Assembly: GCF_023700745.1 (NCBI RefSeq)
Contig: NZ_JAMPYG010000006.1
Location: 1 to 64,000, forward strand
Source of the DNA: Rhodoferax sp.
Lineage (GTDB): Bacteria; Pseudomonadota; Gammaproteobacteria; Burkholderiales; Burkholderiaceae_C
Direction: 5' to 3'
DNA length: 64,000 nucleotides
The translations under genes and the position numbers were made by a program. Each line of letters begins with the position of its first letter. The first letter of the stretch is position 1. Below, one piece after another: positions 36,544-45,560 of the stretch. The notes under the pieces were generated by a model. It did no database searches. It had not been told where the DNA came from and worked only from the letters and a program-made list of their open reading frames with translations.

Positions 36544-37482
36544 CTACCCCAGCAGCCAAATCAAGCAGCTCAGGCTGAAAAACGACGCCATGGTGGTCAC
36601 CAGCAGCGCGGCAGCACCCAGATTTTCCTTGCCATAGCTTTGCGCCAGAATCGGGTAGATGCCCATCATCGGCATGGCAGCCAGCAGCACGGCGGCCATG
36701 CGCAAGGAGGGCTCCAGCGCGGCCAGGCCCATCATCGGCAACGCCATGACCGCAGCAAACACGGCCAGCGGATGCAACACCAGTTTGCCAAACGCAATCG
36801 GCATGATCTGCTGCCCCAGGCCAGCCAGGGGCAGGCCGACCAGGGTGCCGCCAATCACAAACAGGGACAGTCCGGCACTGGACAAGGCAAACAGATTGAT
36901 GGCGCGCAGCACCGGCTCCGGCAACTGCCAGCGCATCACCGACACCAGCACCCCGGCCGCCAACCCAATGATGAGCGGGTTCACGGCCAGCCGCTTCAAG
37001 GACTGGAACACCACCACCGTCCAATGGCCGGCTTCGCCGCGACTGCGTTCGGCCAGTGCCAGCAGCAGCGGGATCACCAGCAGATTTTCAATCAGCATGT
37101 TGAGCGCCAGCGCCACCGCAGCAACCGGAGCCACCAACAGCAGCAAAATGGGGTAACCGACAAAGCCGCTGTTGGAACAGGTCATGCCCATGACCACAAC
37201 CACGCTGTCCGTTGGGCCAAGCCCCTTTCGTTTGCCCCACAGCAAGCCCAGGGCAATCAACACCAGCGTCCCCGCCAGATAAGCCAGCACATAGCTGGCG
37301 TTCAGGATTTCGCCGATCTGGCGCTGTGACAAAGCGTTGAACAACATGGCAGGCAAGGCCAGCTTGATGACAAACTGGCCAAACACGCGCATGTCGGCCC
37401 GCGTGAACAAGCCGCCGCGGGTGGTCGCATACCCCAGCGCGATCGCCATGTAAATGGGGCCGGTGATGGCCAGGATGGGCAT
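36544..37482 (-). CDS. AEC family transporter (second copy in window)
   Basis: A 312-residue membrane carrier with about ten helices. VMGMTCSNSGFVGYPILLLL carries the conserved asparagine/glycine pattern of the family. It starts at ATG 37480-37482, sharing one base with the TGA of the PcaB-like gene (TGATG), hence translational coupling. The frame is open far upstream but that part is only a shadow of the lyase gene. A carrier for pathway intermediates or product export is plausible. Confidence 0.9.
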   Translation of the reverse strand: MPILAITGPIYMAIALGYATTRGGLFTRADMRVFGQFVIKLALPAMLFNALSQRQIGEILNASYVLAYLAGTLVLIALGLLWGKRKGLGPTDSVVVVMGMTCSNSGFVGYPILLLLVAPVAAVALALNMLIENLLVIPLLLALAERSRGEAGHWTVVVFQSLKRLAVNPLIIGLAAGVLVSVMRWQLPEPVLRAINLFALSSAGLSLFVIGGTLVGLPLAGLGQQIMPIAFGKLVLHPLAVFAAVMALPMMGLAALEPSLRMAAVLLAAMPMMGIYPILAQSYGKENLGAAALLVTTMASFFSLSCLIWLLG

Positions 37483-38681
37483 CACAAGGAATGCCGCAAG
37501 GCCTTGACCTGGCTTCGGGTCAGCTCGCTTGCCTGATGCAGCAGTTCCGGGGCGAACCGTACTTTGACTTCTTTGGCAGGCAGGCTGGCGCGCACCGCCT
37601 CCAGGTTGGAGCGCATGCGCTGGGGCTCGGCGCGCAAACCGGCCACCAGTTGGGCCACAGCGTGTGTGATGCTTTGGCTGGCCGACAGCAAAGCGGGCCA
37701 CTGCGCCAATTGGGCTTGCCAGTTGCCCAGCGCGTTGCCATGTTGCTGCGACAAGGTAGCCAGCAACCCGGCCACCTGTTGCGGCACCCGCTGCGCAGCC
37801 ACCTGCGCCACCATGCACAGCAGGCTGGTCGCGACCGGTGGCGCCGGCTTGGCACCGGGTACCGCAGCCAGGGCGACGTCAAGCTGCGTCAGCTCGCCCA
37901 GCTCAAACTGTGTCAGGTGGGCCATCTCGAACGCGATCCTCCTGAGGTTGCACACCAGCAGTCCCAAGGCACAGGCCAATGCCACGGTTTGGTCGTGCCC
38001 GCCATCTCCGGCAAAAGGCGGAGTCTGGAGCTGCAACTCGGTGGCCATCAAAGACATCACCTGAGGGCCCTTGCCCTGCATGTCGGCCAGCGTTGTCAGG
38101 GCATGACCCAGATGCAGGCGCAAGGCCTGCTCGCTGGCAGCTTGCAGCTGTTGCTGGTTGCGTACCAAAGGCACAGCCCATTGGCTGCAGGTCAATCCAA
38201 AGCTGGTGATAGTGGCGGCCTGCAACGGACTGCGCGCCAGCATCACGTCGCTTTCATGGCGCACCGCCAGCGTCAGCAACGTCTCAATGGTTTTGCCAAG
38301 GTCCGTTTCAATATGTTTGAGCACGTCGCGCATGACCAGCACCAGGGCGGTATCCACCAGTTCCTGATCGCTGCAGCCAAAGTGCACCCAGACAGCCGCG
38401 CCCGGGTTGAACAAGGCCACCGTCTCACGCAGGCTGGCCACCAGCGGTGTCGCCAGGCAAAGTGTGCGTCGACTCTCGCGTACCAGTTTGGGGACATCAA
38501 ACAACTCGACCTTGCAGGTGCCAATGATCGACTGGGCTGCGTCCTGCGGCAGCAAACCGGCACTGGCTTGTGCCCGCACCAGCGCAGCCTCAAAACGCAA
38601 CATGGCTTCGATGACGGCACGGTCACCCAGTGCCTCGGAAACCTCCGGGGTGGCTACAAAGCTCTCGAACAGACTGCTCAT
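37482..38681 (-). CDS. PcaB-like fumarase/aspartase-superfamily protein with degenerate signature loop
   Basis: A 399-residue helical protein related to 3-carboxy-cis,cis-muconate cycloisomerase. The N-terminal half is recognisable (SSLFESFVATPEVSEALGD; MLARSPLQAATITSFGL). The superfamily signature GSSxMPxKxNP, which carries the mobile loop and catalytic serine, is replaced by ALAAVPGAKPAPPVA. The catalytic function may be lost or altered. It sits between a TIM-barrel gene (14 bp) and an AEC gene (1-base overlap), so it remains under operon control and has no stop or frameshift. Confidence 0.78.
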   Translation of the reverse strand: MSSLFESFVATPEVSEALGDRAVIEAMLRFEAALVRAQASAGLLPQDAAQSIIGTCKVELFDVPKLVRESRRTLCLATPLVASLRETVALFNPGAAVWVHFGCSDQELVDTALVLVMRDVLKHIETDLGKTIETLLTLAVRHESDVMLARSPLQAATITSFGLTCSQWAVPLVRNQQQLQAASEQALRLHLGHALTTLADMQGKGPQVMSLMATELQLQTPPFAGDGGHDQTVALACALGLLVCNLRRIAFEMAHLTQFELGELTQLDVALAAVPGAKPAPPVATSLLCMVAQVAAQRVPQQVAGLLATLSQQHGNALGNWQAQLAQWPALLSASQSITHAVAQLVAGLRAEPQRMRSNLEAVRASLPAKEVKVRFAPELLHQASELTRSQVKALRHSL

Positions 38682-38695
38682 GAAACCTCAAAAAA

Positions 38696-39586
38696 TTAAA
38701 CAGTCAACGACCTTCGCAAGCGGATCTGGTTGGGCAGAGGTACCGAGCGTTGCAATACGTCCTGGCCCAACCACAAGGCAGAGCCCCTGGCACGCTGCGC
38801 CACATGGTGTGGCGGCATGGCTGCGTAGTCGCCATTGAAAGCAGCCAGGTTGTAGCTGCCCCGGTAACCCAAGCCGTGCAGGCTGGTAACCAGCGCGGCC
38901 AATGCCACGCGATATGTGCCATCGCCAGGGAGTACGCGCAGGGGCTGGGCGGGCAGCCTGGACTGTACCAACAGGTCGGTCAATTGCACCAGAAACAGCC
39001 TGTCGGCATCGAGCATTTCCAGGTCGGCCAGCAGATCGTCTTGCGACAAATTGGCAGTCAGCACATTCTCACTGTCCAGGCTCAACCCCAGGTTGGGCAT
39101 GTCGGCCTCGCATACCAGATCCCAGGCCTGTAAATAGGTTTGCGCCATGGCTGCACCGGTCCAGCCATGGTAGGCAATTTTGATGTTCAAGGGAATCGCC
39201 AGCATGGCCAACTGGCGCAGGTTACGCACCAGGGTTGGGGTGTCGTCCGTGGCGGGTGCCAGGCGCGAGGCTGGCAACACCAGCAGCGGGCAGTCCATCG
39301 CCTGACACAGCATGAGCATCGACTTGGCCAGGTCGAGTTTGAAAATGTGCAGCGGGCCGCTCAGGCCTTCAAAATCGCAATCGGCCTGAAAACCGGACAC
39401 GCACAGGCCGCTGGCTTGCACGCTGGCGACGGCGGCATCCACCCCGTCAGGGTGGTTCACCAGATCCTGGGCACAGAGTGTGATCTGTGAAAATCCGGCC
39501 TCACGCACAGCGCGAAGTTTGGCGGTCAATGAACCCGCCAGCGCGCGGCTGTCCATGCTGAAATCGTTCATGTTGGCGTTGTTCAT
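38696..39586 (-). CDS. Xylose-isomerase-like TIM-barrel protein, 3-dehydroshikimate dehydratase type
   Basis: A 296-residue protein of the AP-endonuclease-2/sugar isomerase TIM-barrel family. QITLCAQDL, GFQADCDFEGL, IAYHGWTG and LGLSLDSENV follow the strand pattern with candidate metal ligands. The N-terminal domain of QuiC-type 3-dehydroshikimate dehydratases has this fold. It begins five bases after the HPPD-like gene. In QuiC proteins the TIM and HPPD-like parts are fused in the order TIM then HPPD; here they are two genes in the opposite order. Confidence 0.78.
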   Translation of the reverse strand: MNNANMNDFSMDSRALAGSLTAKLRAVREAGFSQITLCAQDLVNHPDGVDAAVASVQASGLCVSGFQADCDFEGLSGPLHIFKLDLAKSMLMLCQAMDCPLLVLPASRLAPATDDTPTLVRNLRQLAMLAIPLNIKIAYHGWTGAAMAQTYLQAWDLVCEADMPNLGLSLDSENVLTANLSQDDLLADLEMLDADRLFLVQLTDLLVQSRLPAQPLRVLPGDGTYRVALAALVTSLHGLGYRGSYNLAAFNGDYAAMPPHHVAQRARGSALWLGQDVLQRSVPLPNQIRLRRSLTV

Positions 39587-39591
39587 GACGG

Positions 39592-40488
39592 TCAGCCGCG
39601 CTGGTCGTGAACAATCTCGAAGCTGACACTGCCAAGCCAGGTTTTGCTCAAGGCCCCGCGCTCACTGGTCTGCACACTGGGCGACGACACAAACTCGACA
39701 CCGCGCCGGCTCAATTCGGCCACGGTCGCCAGCACATCAGCGCTGCCCAGGCCAATGCGGTGCAGGCCCTCGTCGTCTTCCACATCAAGCACGCTTGCTT
39801 CGGGCTCGATCAGTTGAATGTAAAAGCGCGACGCCGGTGGACAGGGGCTGCACAAAATACGGCCCTTGGGCAGGATGCCAAAGCGCTGCTCGGCAGGTAG
39901 TGGCGAAAAGCCCAAGAGTTCACGGTAAAACTCGGTCCAGTCTTCGGAGCGGTCATTGCCGATGTACTGCACGATGCCAAAAAAATGCAGACCGGCAGTG
40001 GCCGGCGGGTGCTGGTCAACACCGGGAATGGGCGTGAAATCGACATCGTAGATCGAGAACTGTTTGTGCCGGTCGACAAAATAAATGCGGCTGGTACCGA
40101 CGCCGTGGATGGCCGGTATGTTGAGTTCCATCACCTCGACATGGGTCGGCACACCCCAGGCGCCCCGCTCCAACGCGCGGCGATAGGCAGTGGCTGCGTC
40201 CCGCACGCGCAGGGCCATGGCGGATATGACCGGTTTGTCACTTAAAGGCGAGCCCTTGGCATGGGCGTTGACAATGACGTTGATGCCCCCCTGGCGGTAC
40301 AGCAGCACCTCACGCGAACGGTGCCGGGCCACCGGCTTGAAACCCATGGTTTCCAGCACCTGGCCCAGCGCCTGCGGCTTGGCTGTGGCGTACTCGATGA
40401 ACTCGATGCCTTCCAGACCCAGCGGGTTGTCGCCTTCGACGATTTGCTCGCGGTCGGTGCCGGGTGTGATCAGGGTGACTGCCGTCAT
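39592..40488 (-). CDS. 4-hydroxyphenylpyruvate dioxygenase-like VOC protein
   Basis: A 298-residue protein with two vicinal-oxygen-chelate modules. GLEGIEFIEYATAKPQALGQ starts the first and HFFGIVQYIGNDRSEDWTEF (with the metal histidine pattern) the second; RFYIQLIEPEA and ALSKTWLGSVSFEIVHDQ lie near the end. It is shorter than true HPPD (about 350-360). It corresponds to the C-terminal half of QuiC-type 3-dehydroshikimate dehydratases, where this part is thought not to be catalytic. The ATG at 40488 has AGGAAT upstream. It lies in the operon behind tctA. Confidence 0.82.
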   Translation of the reverse strand: MTAVTLITPGTDREQIVEGDNPLGLEGIEFIEYATAKPQALGQVLETMGFKPVARHRSREVLLYRQGGINVIVNAHAKGSPLSDKPVISAMALRVRDAATAYRRALERGAWGVPTHVEVMELNIPAIHGVGTSRIYFVDRHKQFSIYDVDFTPIPGVDQHPPATAGLHFFGIVQYIGNDRSEDWTEFYRELLGFSPLPAEQRFGILPKGRILCSPCPPASRFYIQLIEPEASVLDVEDDEGLHRIGLGSADVLATVAELSRRGVEFVSSPSVQTSERGALSKTWLGSVSFEIVHDQRG

Positions 40489-40519
40489 GGTGGTATTCCT
40501 CAAAAATGAATCACAGCCA

Positions 40520-42019
40520 TTATGCCGATACACGACCCCGCAAACGCTGCCACCAACGGGTTTGACTGATGATGGTGAATGTCAACGCAGCCAAAATGAT
40601 GGCCGACAGCGGCGAGGTAAAAAACTCACCGGCAAACTGCCCCACATTGCCCTCGGCCGAGATCATGGCCTGGCGGTAGGACGAGTCCATCAGCGGACCC
40701 AGAATCATGCCCAGAATGATGGGTCCGACCTGGAAACCATACATTTTGAAGACATAACCCACCACGCCAAAACCCAGCATCCAGTAGACATCGGCCGGGT
40801 TGTTGTTGATGGCGTAGGCACCCACGGCAGACAACATCAGAATCAACGGCAGCAGCAGCGGTTTGGGGGTTTCCACAATCTTGGCAAAAATCTTGATGCC
40901 GGTCAGACCAAACACCAGCAGGAAGCAGTTGGCCAGCGTCAGCGCACCCACCTGAAACCAGAACAGGTGCGGTGTCTCGATCATCAGCATGGGACCGGGC
41001 TTGAGCCCGTGGATGTACATGGCGCCAATGATCACGGCCGTCACCGCATCGCCGGGAATTCCCAGCGTCATCATCGGGATGTAGGCACCGGGTACCGCCG
41101 CGTTGTTGGCCGATTCGGGCGCCACCAGGCCTTCATAAGCACCTTCGCCAAAGGGACTGGAGGGATTCTTGACGGTGCGCTTGGCGTGGTCATACGCCAT
41201 CAGCGCGGCAATGTCGCCGCCGGCACCCGGCAAGGCGCCCACCACCACACCAATGCCCGAGGTGCGGGTGGCCAGCGGCAGGTATTTTTTGACCAGATGC
41301 CAGGGCGGAATGATTTTGCTGACGTTTTGCTTGATCGCCTTGAGGTGCAGTTCGTGCAATTGCACCAGCACTTCGGCCACACCAAAAAAGCCGATCATGG
41401 CGGCCACATACGAGATGCCGGCCGTAAGCTGCAGGCTGCCAAAGGTGAAACGGGGTTCGGCCGTCATCGGGTCCAGGCCCACGGAGCCAATCAGCACGCC
41501 GACCGCGCCGGCAAAAATACCCTTGGCCAGCGACCCGCCCGACAAGCTGCCCACCAGCAAGATGCCCCAGATGGCGAGCATCAGATAATCACGCGGCGCA
41601 AATTTGAGCGCCAGTGACGCCACCGCAGGTGCGGCAATCGCCAGGGCCAGGATACCGACAAAACCGCCAAAGACCGAAACAATGGTGGTCAGGCCAATCG
41701 CCGCACCGGCCTCGCCGCGCTTGGCCAGCGGGTAACCATCGAGCCCAGTGGCAATGGCCGAGGGCGCGCCCGGGATGTTGAGCAGAATGGAGCTGCGCGA
41801 GCCACCATACACGCCGCCCAGGTAAATACCGGCAATCACCGCCAGCGCCGAATTGATGTCCCACTTGAAAGTGAACGAAATCAGGATCGACACCGCCATG
41901 GTCACCGACAGCCCCGGAATGGCGCCGATATAGATACCGGCAAAGGTGCCGGCTGCAATCAGACCCAACAGACTGGGATCGACCCAGGACATGAAAAAAT
42001 AACCCAGTGCTTCATTCAT
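40520..42019 (-). CDS. tctA: Tripartite tricarboxylate transporter permease (TctA)
   Basis: Large membrane subunit of 499 residues with about 12 helices. GTFAGIYIGAIPGLSVTMAV at the start and GGVYGGSRSSILLNIPGAPS at about residues 60-80 are the two repeated glycine-rich motifs of the family; the PGAGGDIAALMAYDHAKR segment near 260 is the second copy. The ATG at 42019 overlaps the tctB stop by four bases. The open frame further up is part of tctB. Confidence 0.95.
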   Translation of the reverse strand: MNEALGYFFMSWVDPSLLGLIAAGTFAGIYIGAIPGLSVTMAVSILISFTFKWDINSALAVIAGIYLGGVYGGSRSSILLNIPGAPSAIATGLDGYPLAKRGEAGAAIGLTTIVSVFGGFVGILALAIAAPAVASLALKFAPRDYLMLAIWGILLVGSLSGGSLAKGIFAGAVGVLIGSVGLDPMTAEPRFTFGSLQLTAGISYVAAMIGFFGVAEVLVQLHELHLKAIKQNVSKIIPPWHLVKKYLPLATRTSGIGVVVGALPGAGGDIAALMAYDHAKRTVKNPSSPFGEGAYEGLVAPESANNAAVPGAYIPMMTLGIPGDAVTAVIIGAMYIHGLKPGPMLMIETPHLFWFQVGALTLANCFLLVFGLTGIKIFAKIVETPKPLLLPLILMLSAVGAYAINNNPADVYWMLGFGVVGYVFKMYGFQVGPIILGMILGPLMDSSYRQAMISAEGNVGQFAGEFFTSPLSAIILAALTFTIISQTRWWQRLRGRVSA

Positions 42020-42516
42020 TTGAAAACTCCCACCAGCCATGTGCCAGAGGGCAACACCACAGAAAAAATGGTCTGAAAAATCAGGTACACCACCGCCAGG
42101 CTCAGGGCACTGACCCACAGGTTAAGAAACAGCTTGCGGCTGCCCAGCAGCCACATCGAAACCACCAGGAACACATACGATGAAAGCAAAAAGCCGGCGC
42201 GCTCCAGGATGAACATGTAGCTGGCAATCGCAATGACGAATTGCACCAGCACGCCGGGCGTGATCTGGCGCACAAATTGCCGCCAGATCGACTCGCCCTC
42301 GACACCCGGCAAGGGCGCCATGCGAACGGTTTCAGCCGCCGCAATCAGGCCGGCGATCAACATCACAGCCGCGGCAAACATCGGAAACGCGCCGGCTGAA
42401 GTAAACGATTCGAATTTCGAAATACTGTAGGCCTGCCACAGCATGAAAAAGCTGAACGCGATCAGCACGAACGAAAAAGCCAGCTCCCCGGGGAGTCGGC
42501 GACGGCTTGTATGCAT
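42016..42516 (-). CDS. tctB: Tripartite tricarboxylate transporter small permease (TctB)
   Basis: A 166-residue subunit with four membrane helices, typical for TctB. The ATG at 42516 has a GGAGAC ribosome site and gives MHTSRRRLPGELAFSFVLI. It is encoded between the receptor gene tctC (66 bp upstream) and tctA (four-base overlap downstream). Confidence 0.92.
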   Translation of the reverse strand: MHTSRRRLPGELAFSFVLIAFSFFMLWQAYSISKFESFTSAGAFPMFAAAVMLIAGLIAAAETVRMAPLPGVEGESIWRQFVRQITPGVLVQFVIAIASYMFILERAGFLLSSYVFLVVSMWLLGSRKLFLNLWVSALSLAVVYLIFQTIFSVVLPSGTWLVGVFK

Positions 42517-42582
42517 GGTGTCTCCTGGTGTACTTGCTTGGCGCGGACCGGGCCGGCACAAGGCCAGCCCGGATTCACGCCC

Positions 42583-43572
42583 TTACGGCTTGGCAATGCC
42601 CAAAGAAGCCGGGTCAACTTTGGCCACGCCGACTTCCTGGTAGGTCCAGGAGGTCACGGATTGCCATTTCTTCAGGAAGGCCTCAGCCTCGGCGCCCGAG
42701 ATGTTCATCGTCACATTGCCGCGGTCTTTCATGAAGGCGGTGAATTTGGGGTCACTGGCGGCTTTCTTGAAGGCGGCGGTCAGCTTGGCCTTGGCGGCTT
42801 CAGGCACGTCTTTTTTCACAAACACGCCATAGAACGGACCCCAGGGCAGGTATTTGCCAAGGCCGGGCAAAGCATCGGTGATGGGGGGTGTGCCTTCATA
42901 CGCTTCGGAGCTGATGGCAGCCAGCGCTTTCAGGCGGCCAGCCTTGATGTGCTCGGCCGCTGCACCGACGCCGACAAACATGAAGTCAACGTGACCGCCC
43001 AGCAGAGCGGTCACACCGGGGCCGTCGCCGGCAAAGGGAACCGGTGTCGTGGGGAACTTGGCCACGGTGGAGATCATGGAGCTCACGGTGAAAGGCAGAC
43101 CGCCGGTACCGGTCGAGCCTTGCTTGATCTTGCCGGGATTGGCCTGCACGTCGTTCAACAGGTCCTTGAAGGTCTTCCAGGGCTTGTCCACCGTGGTCAC
43201 GGCCAGCACATTGCCGCGGCCAATGATGTTGACCGGATAAAACTTGGAGTAGTCCAGGTCGCTGATGCCAAGAATGGGGTGAATCTGCGGATTTTCGGCG
43301 CCAATCAGCAGGGTGTAGCCGTCAGAGGCCTGCTGGTTGACAAAGTTGGTGGCAATGGCACCCACGCCGCCGGCCTTGTTCTGCAGCACAATTTTCTTGC
43401 CCAGGGCTTCTTCAGCCAGAGGCACCAGCGAGCGCGCCACCACGTCAGTGGCGCCACCTGCGCCCCACTGGATGATGCCGGACAGTTCGCGGTCAGGGTA
43501 GGTCTGGGCTTGACCCAGGGTTGAAATCAGGGCCAGTGCGGCGCTGGCAAGCAGTTGACGACGTAAGTTCAT
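42583..43572 (-). CDS. tctC: Tripartite tricarboxylate transporter substrate-binding protein (Bug/TctC)
   Basis: A 329-residue periplasmic Bug receptor with signal peptide (cleavage near GQA-QTYP). The GGATDVVARSLVPL loop and the NKAGGVGAIATNFV loop are the two ligand-binding stretches of Bug proteins. Bug receptors of Burkholderiales bind many carboxylates and aromatics. It lies 39 bp after the shikimate-dehydrogenase-like gene, so both are likely produced together and the ligand may be the dehydrogenase substrate. Confidence 0.94.
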   Translation of the reverse strand: MNLRRQLLASAALALISTLGQAQTYPDRELSGIIQWGAGGATDVVARSLVPLAEEALGKKIVLQNKAGGVGAIATNFVNQQASDGYTLLIGAENPQIHPILGISDLDYSKFYPVNIIGRGNVLAVTTVDKPWKTFKDLLNDVQANPGKIKQGSTGTGGLPFTVSSMISTVAKFPTTPVPFAGDGPGVTALLGGHVDFMFVGVGAAAEHIKAGRLKALAAISSEAYEGTPPITDALPGLGKYLPWGPFYGVFVKKDVPEAAKAKLTAAFKKAASDPKFTAFMKDRGNVTMNISGAEAEAFLKKWQSVTSWTYQEVGVAKVDPASLGIAKP

Positions 43573-43611
43573 GGAAGTGTCTCCTCGGTTAAAAAAATGT
43601 GGGCGTTTGCC

Positions 43612-44571
43612 TCACGGGGTTACAAAAAATGGCCTGGAAGCCTGGCTTATTTCATCCAGCAAGGTCTGTGGATAAATCTGTTGCCGGATGGTAGCGGTGT
43701 CCTGGCGCAGGGCAGCGGCAATGTCGGTGAAGCCAAAAAAGTCCAGGTACAGGTGCGCTTGCTGGATCAGCATCTCAAAGCCCGGCTCGGCATGCAGGCC
43801 CCGGGTCCGGGCCGCACGGACCACCGGGGTCGGGTAGTTTTTCATCACAATGTCCACCAGCGCGGCATGCGGTTCCAGGCGTGCCACATCGCAAGGTAAG
43901 GGGTCAGTGGCCCGCAGGCCCAGGGGCGAGGCATTCACCACCAGGTCAAATCCGGCGGGATCGCTGCTGGTGACCGCAAGCAGTTGGGCGGTATCGGTGG
44001 CTTGCAGCCGGGCAACGACCTCGGCGGCCTTGCCGGGGGCGGGATCAAAAAAAGCGACACTTGATGCGCTGCCGCTGGCACGGGGCTGCACCAGAGAAGC
44101 ACCAATGGCTGCAGCAGCGCCACCCGCGCCCACCATCAGCACCTTTTTGCCGGCATAAGGAATGTCAAAGTAATCCAGCGAACAGACAAACCCCTCGCCA
44201 TCGAACAAACCGCCTTCAAGGGAGCCATCGTCATTGCGCCGGATAGCATTAACGGCGCCGGCCAGGCGGGCCAGATCACTACAGCTGTCAAGCACCGCCA
44301 TGACCGGTACCTTGTGCGGAATCGTCAGCCACATGCCTTTGATATTTTTCGCCAGAAAAGCCGCTTTGACGAAGGCATGCAGGTGTTGCGGTGCCACTTG
44401 AACCGGCACCAGCACGGCATCTCTGCCAAAGCGTGCAAACAAGGGGTTGAATATTTCGGGGGCCAACACCTGCTCAATGGGGTCGCCCAAAATGAGATAG
44501 ACATCGGTGTCGCCATGGACTGGCGGCATGGATGCCACTTTAATGAGAGGGTTGTTGCGTTGATCGTTCAT
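43612..44571 (-). CDS. Shikimate dehydrogenase-like oxidoreductase (catabolic paralogue 2)
   Basis: A 319-residue AroE-fold enzyme. The catalytic lysine is in LTIPHK, the aspartate in LFDGEGF, and the NADP-type loop in LMVGAGGAAAAIGASL. The carboxylate-binding serines are lost (GDPIEQVLAPEIFN in place of GNPIxHSxSP), as in paralogue 1, to which it is more similar than to the AroE at 53500-54327. It opens the tct operon and is divergent from a PcaR-type regulator across a region with paired CGATAAA boxes. A later ATG (residue 15) is also possible as start. Confidence 0.88.
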   Translation of the reverse strand: MNDQRNNPLIKVASMPPVHGDTDVYLILGDPIEQVLAPEIFNPLFARFGRDAVLVPVQVAPQHLHAFVKAAFLAKNIKGMWLTIPHKVPVMAVLDSCSDLARLAGAVNAIRRNDDGSLEGGLFDGEGFVCSLDYFDIPYAGKKVLMVGAGGAAAAIGASLVQPRASGSASSVAFFDPAPGKAAEVVARLQATDTAQLLAVTSSDPAGFDLVVNASPLGLRATDPLPCDVARLEPHAALVDIVMKNYPTPVVRAARTRGLHAEPGFEMLIQQAHLYLDFFGFTDIAAALRQDTATIRQQIYPQTLLDEISQASRPFFVTP

Positions 44572-44632
44572 AATCTTGTTTCCGACTGAACTTTAGCCAT
44601 TTAAAACTTCGTCAAACAAGCAAATATCTTAT

Positions 44633-44676
44633 TTTCGTACGATAAATGAACTTCAATAATCGATAAACGTACGAAA
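44633..44676. promoter_or_regulatory. Candidate PcaR/IclR-type operator in the divergent promoter
   Basis: Inverted arms TTTCGTACG (44633-44641) and CGTACGAAA (44668-44676) enclose direct repeats CGATAAA at 44640-44646 and 44661-44667. The direct repeats are offset by 21 bp, two helical turns. The block lies midway between the tct operon and the regulator gene, so it could control both. A further CGATAAA box is at 60535-60541 before the ThDP enzyme gene. Confidence 0.6.
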
Positions 44677-44726
44677 TTCGGGTAACCACTTAGTCCATTT
44701 TGTTTCCATCCAACCCAGCAAACAAT

Positions 44727-45524
44727 ATGACAAGCCTTGTTTCATCCCAAAAAGTGGCGCCGGGAGCCGCCCTCGACAAGCGCGACTGGATTGCCGGTCT
44801 GGAAAAAGGCCTGTCGATCATTGAAGCTTTTGACGATGCCAACCCGCGCATGACCGCCAGCCAGGCCGGTGCGCGCTGCGCCATGACGCGCACGGCGGCG
44901 CGGCGCTACCTGCTGACTCTGGTTTACCTCGGTTATGTGGCCACCGACGGCAAGATGTTCTGGCTGACACCCCGCGTGCTGCGCCTGGGTCAGTCCTACC
45001 TTGAATCCGCCCGCCTGCCGCGCATCGTGCAACCCTTTTTGCAGCGCGTCACCTCCGGCACACAGGAGATTGCCTACGTGAGCGTGATGGACGGCGACGA
45101 CGTGGTGTACATCGCACGCAACGGCTCCACGCGCAGCATGAACACCGGCGTGGTGCTGGGCTCGCGCGTGCAGGCGCAAGTCACGGCGGCCGGCATGTTG
45201 ATGCTGGCGCTGCGCGACCCCGAATGGCTGGAGAACTGGCTGGCCCACCACGAACTCAAGGCCTACACCAGCTACACCATCAACAACAAGGACAGGCTGC
45301 GCATCGAGCTGGCGCGTATCCGCCAGCGCGGCTGGGCCATTTCAGAGCAGCAACTGGAGCTGACCTACCGCGGTGTGGCCGTGCCGCTGATTGACCGCAA
45401 GGGGGACCTGGTGGGGGCGCTGAATGTGACCATGCCGATGGGCCACGAGAGCAGTGAAGACGCGGTGGCACGCGTGCTGCCGGTGCTGATGGAAACCTCC
45501 CGGGCCATGCGCAATCTGATTTGA
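44727..45524 (+). CDS. IclR-family regulator, PcaR/PcaU/PobR type
   Basis: A 265-residue regulator. RDWIAGLEKGLSIIEAFDD leads into a winged helix with RTAARRYLLTLVYLGYVATD. The C-terminal effector domain follows (EIAYVSVMDGDDVVYIARN). The subfamily controls beta-ketoadipate and p-hydroxybenzoate genes in response to aromatic or related acids. It is divergent from the tct operon. The ATG at 44727 is used; an upstream TTG is possible. The FUSC gene follows 36 bp downstream. Confidence 0.92.
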   Translation: MTSLVSSQKVAPGAALDKRDWIAGLEKGLSIIEAFDDANPRMTASQAGARCAMTRTAARRYLLTLVYLGYVATDGKMFWLTPRVLRLGQSYLESARLPRIVQPFLQRVTSGTQEIAYVSVMDGDDVVYIARNGSTRSMNTGVVLGSRVQAQVTAAGMLMLALRDPEWLENWLAHHELKAYTSYTINNKDRLRIELARIRQRGWAISEQQLELTYRGVAVPLIDRKGDLVGALNVTMPMGHESSEDAVARVLPVLMETSRAMRNLI

Positions 45525-45560
45525 CAAGCAGGTGCAAGCCCGGCATTCCCCCATCTGACC

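Noticed and set aside
37483-37818. N-terminal extension of the second AEC carrier.
   Set aside because: The extended frame lies entirely inside the PcaB-like gene and has low-complexity composition; the ATG at 37482 gives a normal carrier.
40571-41617. Large plus-strand open frames opposite tctA.
   Set aside because: Composition is that of an antisense frame, and tctA on the minus strand has full family motifs.
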